Below, in pieces: positions 63,889 to 64,000 of a DNA stretch of 64,000 nt. Location: NCBI RefSeq assembly GCF_014648475.1, contig NZ_BMRE01000021.1:62001-126000 (forward strand). The letters run 5' to 3'. Origin of the DNA: Lentzea flava. GTDB taxonomy: Bacteria; Actinomycetota; Actinomycetes; Mycobacteriales; Pseudonocardiaceae. Both the position numbers and the translations under genes were made by a program. The stretch's first letter is position 1. Each line of letters starts with the position of its first letter. The notes below the pieces were generated by a model. It did no database searches, had not been told where the DNA came from, and saw only the letters and a list, made by a program, of their open reading frames with translations.

Positions 63889-64000
63889 ATGATCACGATG
63901 CTCGTGCTGACCCTGCTGGCTTTGCCGTTCGCCCTGACCGCCGCCAACGTGGGAAGACGCAGGTGGATCCGCAAGAGAGGCGTCGCCAGGGTGCGCGCCG
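63889..64000 (+). CDS. small membrane protein, 5' part
   Basis: The ATG at 63889 follows GAGGAGACAAC. The visible 37 codons encode one hydrophobic helix (MLVLTLLALPFALTAANVG) then RRRWIRKRGVARVRA. It continues past the window. Function cannot be told. Confidence 0.55.
   Translation, partial: MITMLVLTLLALPFALTAANVGRRRWIRKRGVARVRA

Overview
The window is GC-rich, gene-dense actinobacterial DNA. It has many GTG starts, many 4-nt ATGA/GTGA stop-start overlaps and some leaderless-looking starts. Gene content and order point to a filamentous Pseudonocardiales-type organism (Lentzea/Saccharothrix/Amycolatopsis-like; this is inference, no marker gene was compared). The backbone keeps the order I remember from Mycobacterium tuberculosis Rv3670 down to Rv3644c: epoxide-hydrolase-like, holin-like membrane protein, acs, Rv3662c-like, HAD phosphatase, ssd, tad pilus genes, Lhr/MrfA-type helicase, Rv3647c-like, topA, holB.

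Layout. 1-6.4 kb: end of an FAD monooxygenase, an alpha/beta hydrolase lacking its nucleophile, holin-like protein, nhaA, acs and a degenerate Fic-fold protein. 6.4-8.9 kb: kynU-kynA divergent from an Lrp/AsnC regulator with palindromes between them. 8.8-17 kb: a MurNAc/peptidoglycan recycling set (murQ-rpiR; nagZ-namZ-amiE-like), split by an AhpD-like gene and a MocR regulator. 17.6-24.4 kb: HAD phosphatase, then ssd-tadA-tadB-tadC-flp-tadE-tadE-like. Between ssd and tadA lie six small ORFs chained by start-stop overlaps and built on a repeated SD-start cassette; this is the most unusual part of the window. 24.5-31.4 kb: primase/polymerase-like protein, AadA-like nucleotidyltransferase, DEAD-box helicase, H+-pyrophosphatase. 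31.4-34.6 kb: a tandem family of five paralogous lipoproteins plus one decayed copy. 34.7-42.3 kb: Rv3647c-like, topA, small membrane protein, MFS-thymidylate-kinase-like fusion with a broken P-loop, holB, a small hypothetical.

42.2-47.4 kb is a catabolic locus for unsaturated uronates: iclR-kduD-kduI divergent from a lactate-permease-family transporter and a Tat-exported GH88 hydrolase. The enzyme order suggests hydrolysis outside the cell, import of the monosaccharide, then KduI and KduD. At 48.9 kb a tRNA-Thr(CGU) gene carries an integrated element: an 88-bp direct repeat (one mismatch) covering the tRNA 3' part and its terminator flanks XRE, NUDIX and TauD-type cargo, with an integrase remnant next to the tRNA. 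Beyond it lie a truncated second NUDIX copy, a four-gene type-VII-secretion-like cluster (52.9-55.3 kb), an exported HNH-nuclease lipoprotein, tandem DUF885 genes (the second frameshifted), a DctA-type symporter, a GH114-type lipoprotein, and an SRPBCC/HTH pair.

Starts were chosen by overlap with the upstream stop, Shine-Dalgarno (SD) spacing and family N-termini. No database search was possible.
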